Source: Candidatus Cloacimonadota bacterium (lineage in GTDB: Bacteria > Cloacimonadota > Cloacimonadia > Cloacimonadales > TCS61). Taken from it: a stretch of DNA of 5,904 nt. Positions 5,315 to 5,904 of the stretch are shown one piece after another. Numbering within the stretch: position 1 is the first letter of the stretch; the number at the start of each line of letters is the position of its first letter. Below the pieces are notes generated by a model. That model was not told the DNA's origin. It did not search any database and worked only from the letters and a program-made list of their open reading frames with translations. The stretch is taken from assembly GCA_027064945.1 (NCBI GenBank), contig JAMOPB010000465.1, forward strand, positions 1 to 5,904, read 5' to 3'. Made by a program: the position numbers and the translations under genes.

Positions 5315-5904
5315 ATGACGAATAAAACTAAATCGGTTGTTTTTATGCTAATTTCCGCTTTTGCGTTTGCTGTTACGCAAGCTTTTGTGAAATTGGCCGG
5401 AGATCTACCTTCTTATGAAAAAGTTTTTTTTCGCAATATCGTTTCTTTGCTTATAGCTGCTGTTATTTGCTTCAAAAACGGTAGTGCTTTATTTGGGAAA
5501 AAAGAGAGTGCAAAATTTTTGATTTCCCGTTCTTTATTAGGCGCTATCGGAATGGTTTTGTATTTTTATTCAATCTCTCATCTGATTTTAGCAGATGCGG
5601 CAATTCTGAATAAATTATCACCATTTTTTGTTACGATTTTTGCGGTTATTTTCCTAAAAGAAAAAATCTCCAAAGTTCAAGTCCCAGCGATGATTATTAT
5701 TTTCCTAGCTGCTTTATTAATTGTAAAACCACGCTTTGAACTTTCTATCTTACCCGCTTTAGCGGGATTTGGTTCAGCGGTTTTTGCTGGAGCTGCTTAT
5801 ACTTTGGTTCGGGTTTTAGGCGGCAAAGAACGACCTGAAACTATTATCTTTGTATTTTCGCTAATCACAACATTGCTAATGGTTATGATGATGCTTTTTG
5901 GAAC
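5315..5904 (+). CDS. DMT-superfamily EamA transporter, 3' end outside window
   Basis: The frame is open from the ATG at 5315 to the window edge, giving 196 complete codons of a protein that normally has about 280-300 residues and ten membrane helices. Hydrophobic helices are seen at about 8-28, 40-54, 68-86, 91-114, 124-138, 145-166 and 175 onward, so the first EamA repeat is complete and the second has begun. Family-like features are FFRN at the start of the second helix (38-41), LNKLSPFF (98-105) and the charged FLKEKIS (113-119) after the fourth helix. EamA proteins export or import small metabolites such as amino acids, nucleotides or cofactors across the inner membrane; the substrate cannot be told here. 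The start is only 3 bases past the peptidase stop and lacks a visible Shine-Dalgarno site, which points to one transcript and translational coupling with the peptidase gene. An in-frame Met11 is possible but also has no ribosome binding site. Confidence 0.88.
   Translation, partial: MTNKTKSVVFMLISAFAFAVTQAFVKLAGDLPSYEKVFFRNIVSLLIAAVICFKNGSALFGKKESAKFLISRSLLGAIGMVLYFYSISHLILADAAILNKLSPFFVTIFAVIFLKEKISKVQVPAMIIIFLAALLIVKPRFELSILPALAGFGSAVFAGAAYTLVRVLGGKERPETIIFVFSLITTLLMVMMMLFG

Noticed and set aside
5423..5430. Run of eight T residues in the transporter gene as a possible frameshift error
   Set aside because: The frame before and after the run gives a continuous EamA-like protein (KVFFRN across the run), so there is no sign of a frameshift.

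Overview
This window holds ordinary chromosomal genes from an AT-rich bacterium, with four complete genes and one cut off at the right edge. Clear Shine-Dalgarno sites (AGGAG-type, 5 to 10 bases from the start) precede four of the five genes. One gene encodes an exported S9D-type peptidase with a signal peptide. These traits suggest a low-G+C, Gram-negative-type, probably FCB-related lineage such as Cloacimonadota. The strong Shine-Dalgarno sites argue mildly against typical Bacteroidota. This placement is an inference from style only; no rRNA gene is present to confirm it.

Layout: the left part (about 1-1280) reads on the minus strand. rsmE (16S rRNA U1498 N3-methyltransferase) comes first, followed 71 bases downstream by a small, helix-rich, cysteine-tailed protein of unknown function, and then an intrinsic terminator at 47-66. 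The right part (about 1456-5904) reads on the plus strand. It contains rarA/mgsA (AAA+ replication-fork maintenance ATPase), an exported glutamyl-endopeptidase-like S9D serine peptidase, and a DMT/EamA-family transporter that runs off the end. The transporter starts 3 bases after the peptidase stop, so those two genes are very likely one operon.

The 176-base divergent region between rsmE and rarA carries a perfect 13-bp inverted repeat around an A-tract. It resembles a two-site operator, and it is the best candidate regulatory element in the window. The 145-base gap before the peptidase gene holds a weak promoter candidate and two copies of TTCATATAA, which also occurs once before rarA.

Functionally the left and right parts are housekeeping (rRNA modification, replication-fork rescue) next to peptide degradation plus small-molecule transport. 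A link between peptidase and transporter is plausible from their spacing but unproven. I see no mobile element, CRISPR array, tRNA or rRNA gene. I found no convincing new multi-gene system; the least explained item is the small protein with the duplicated DCDCE tail.
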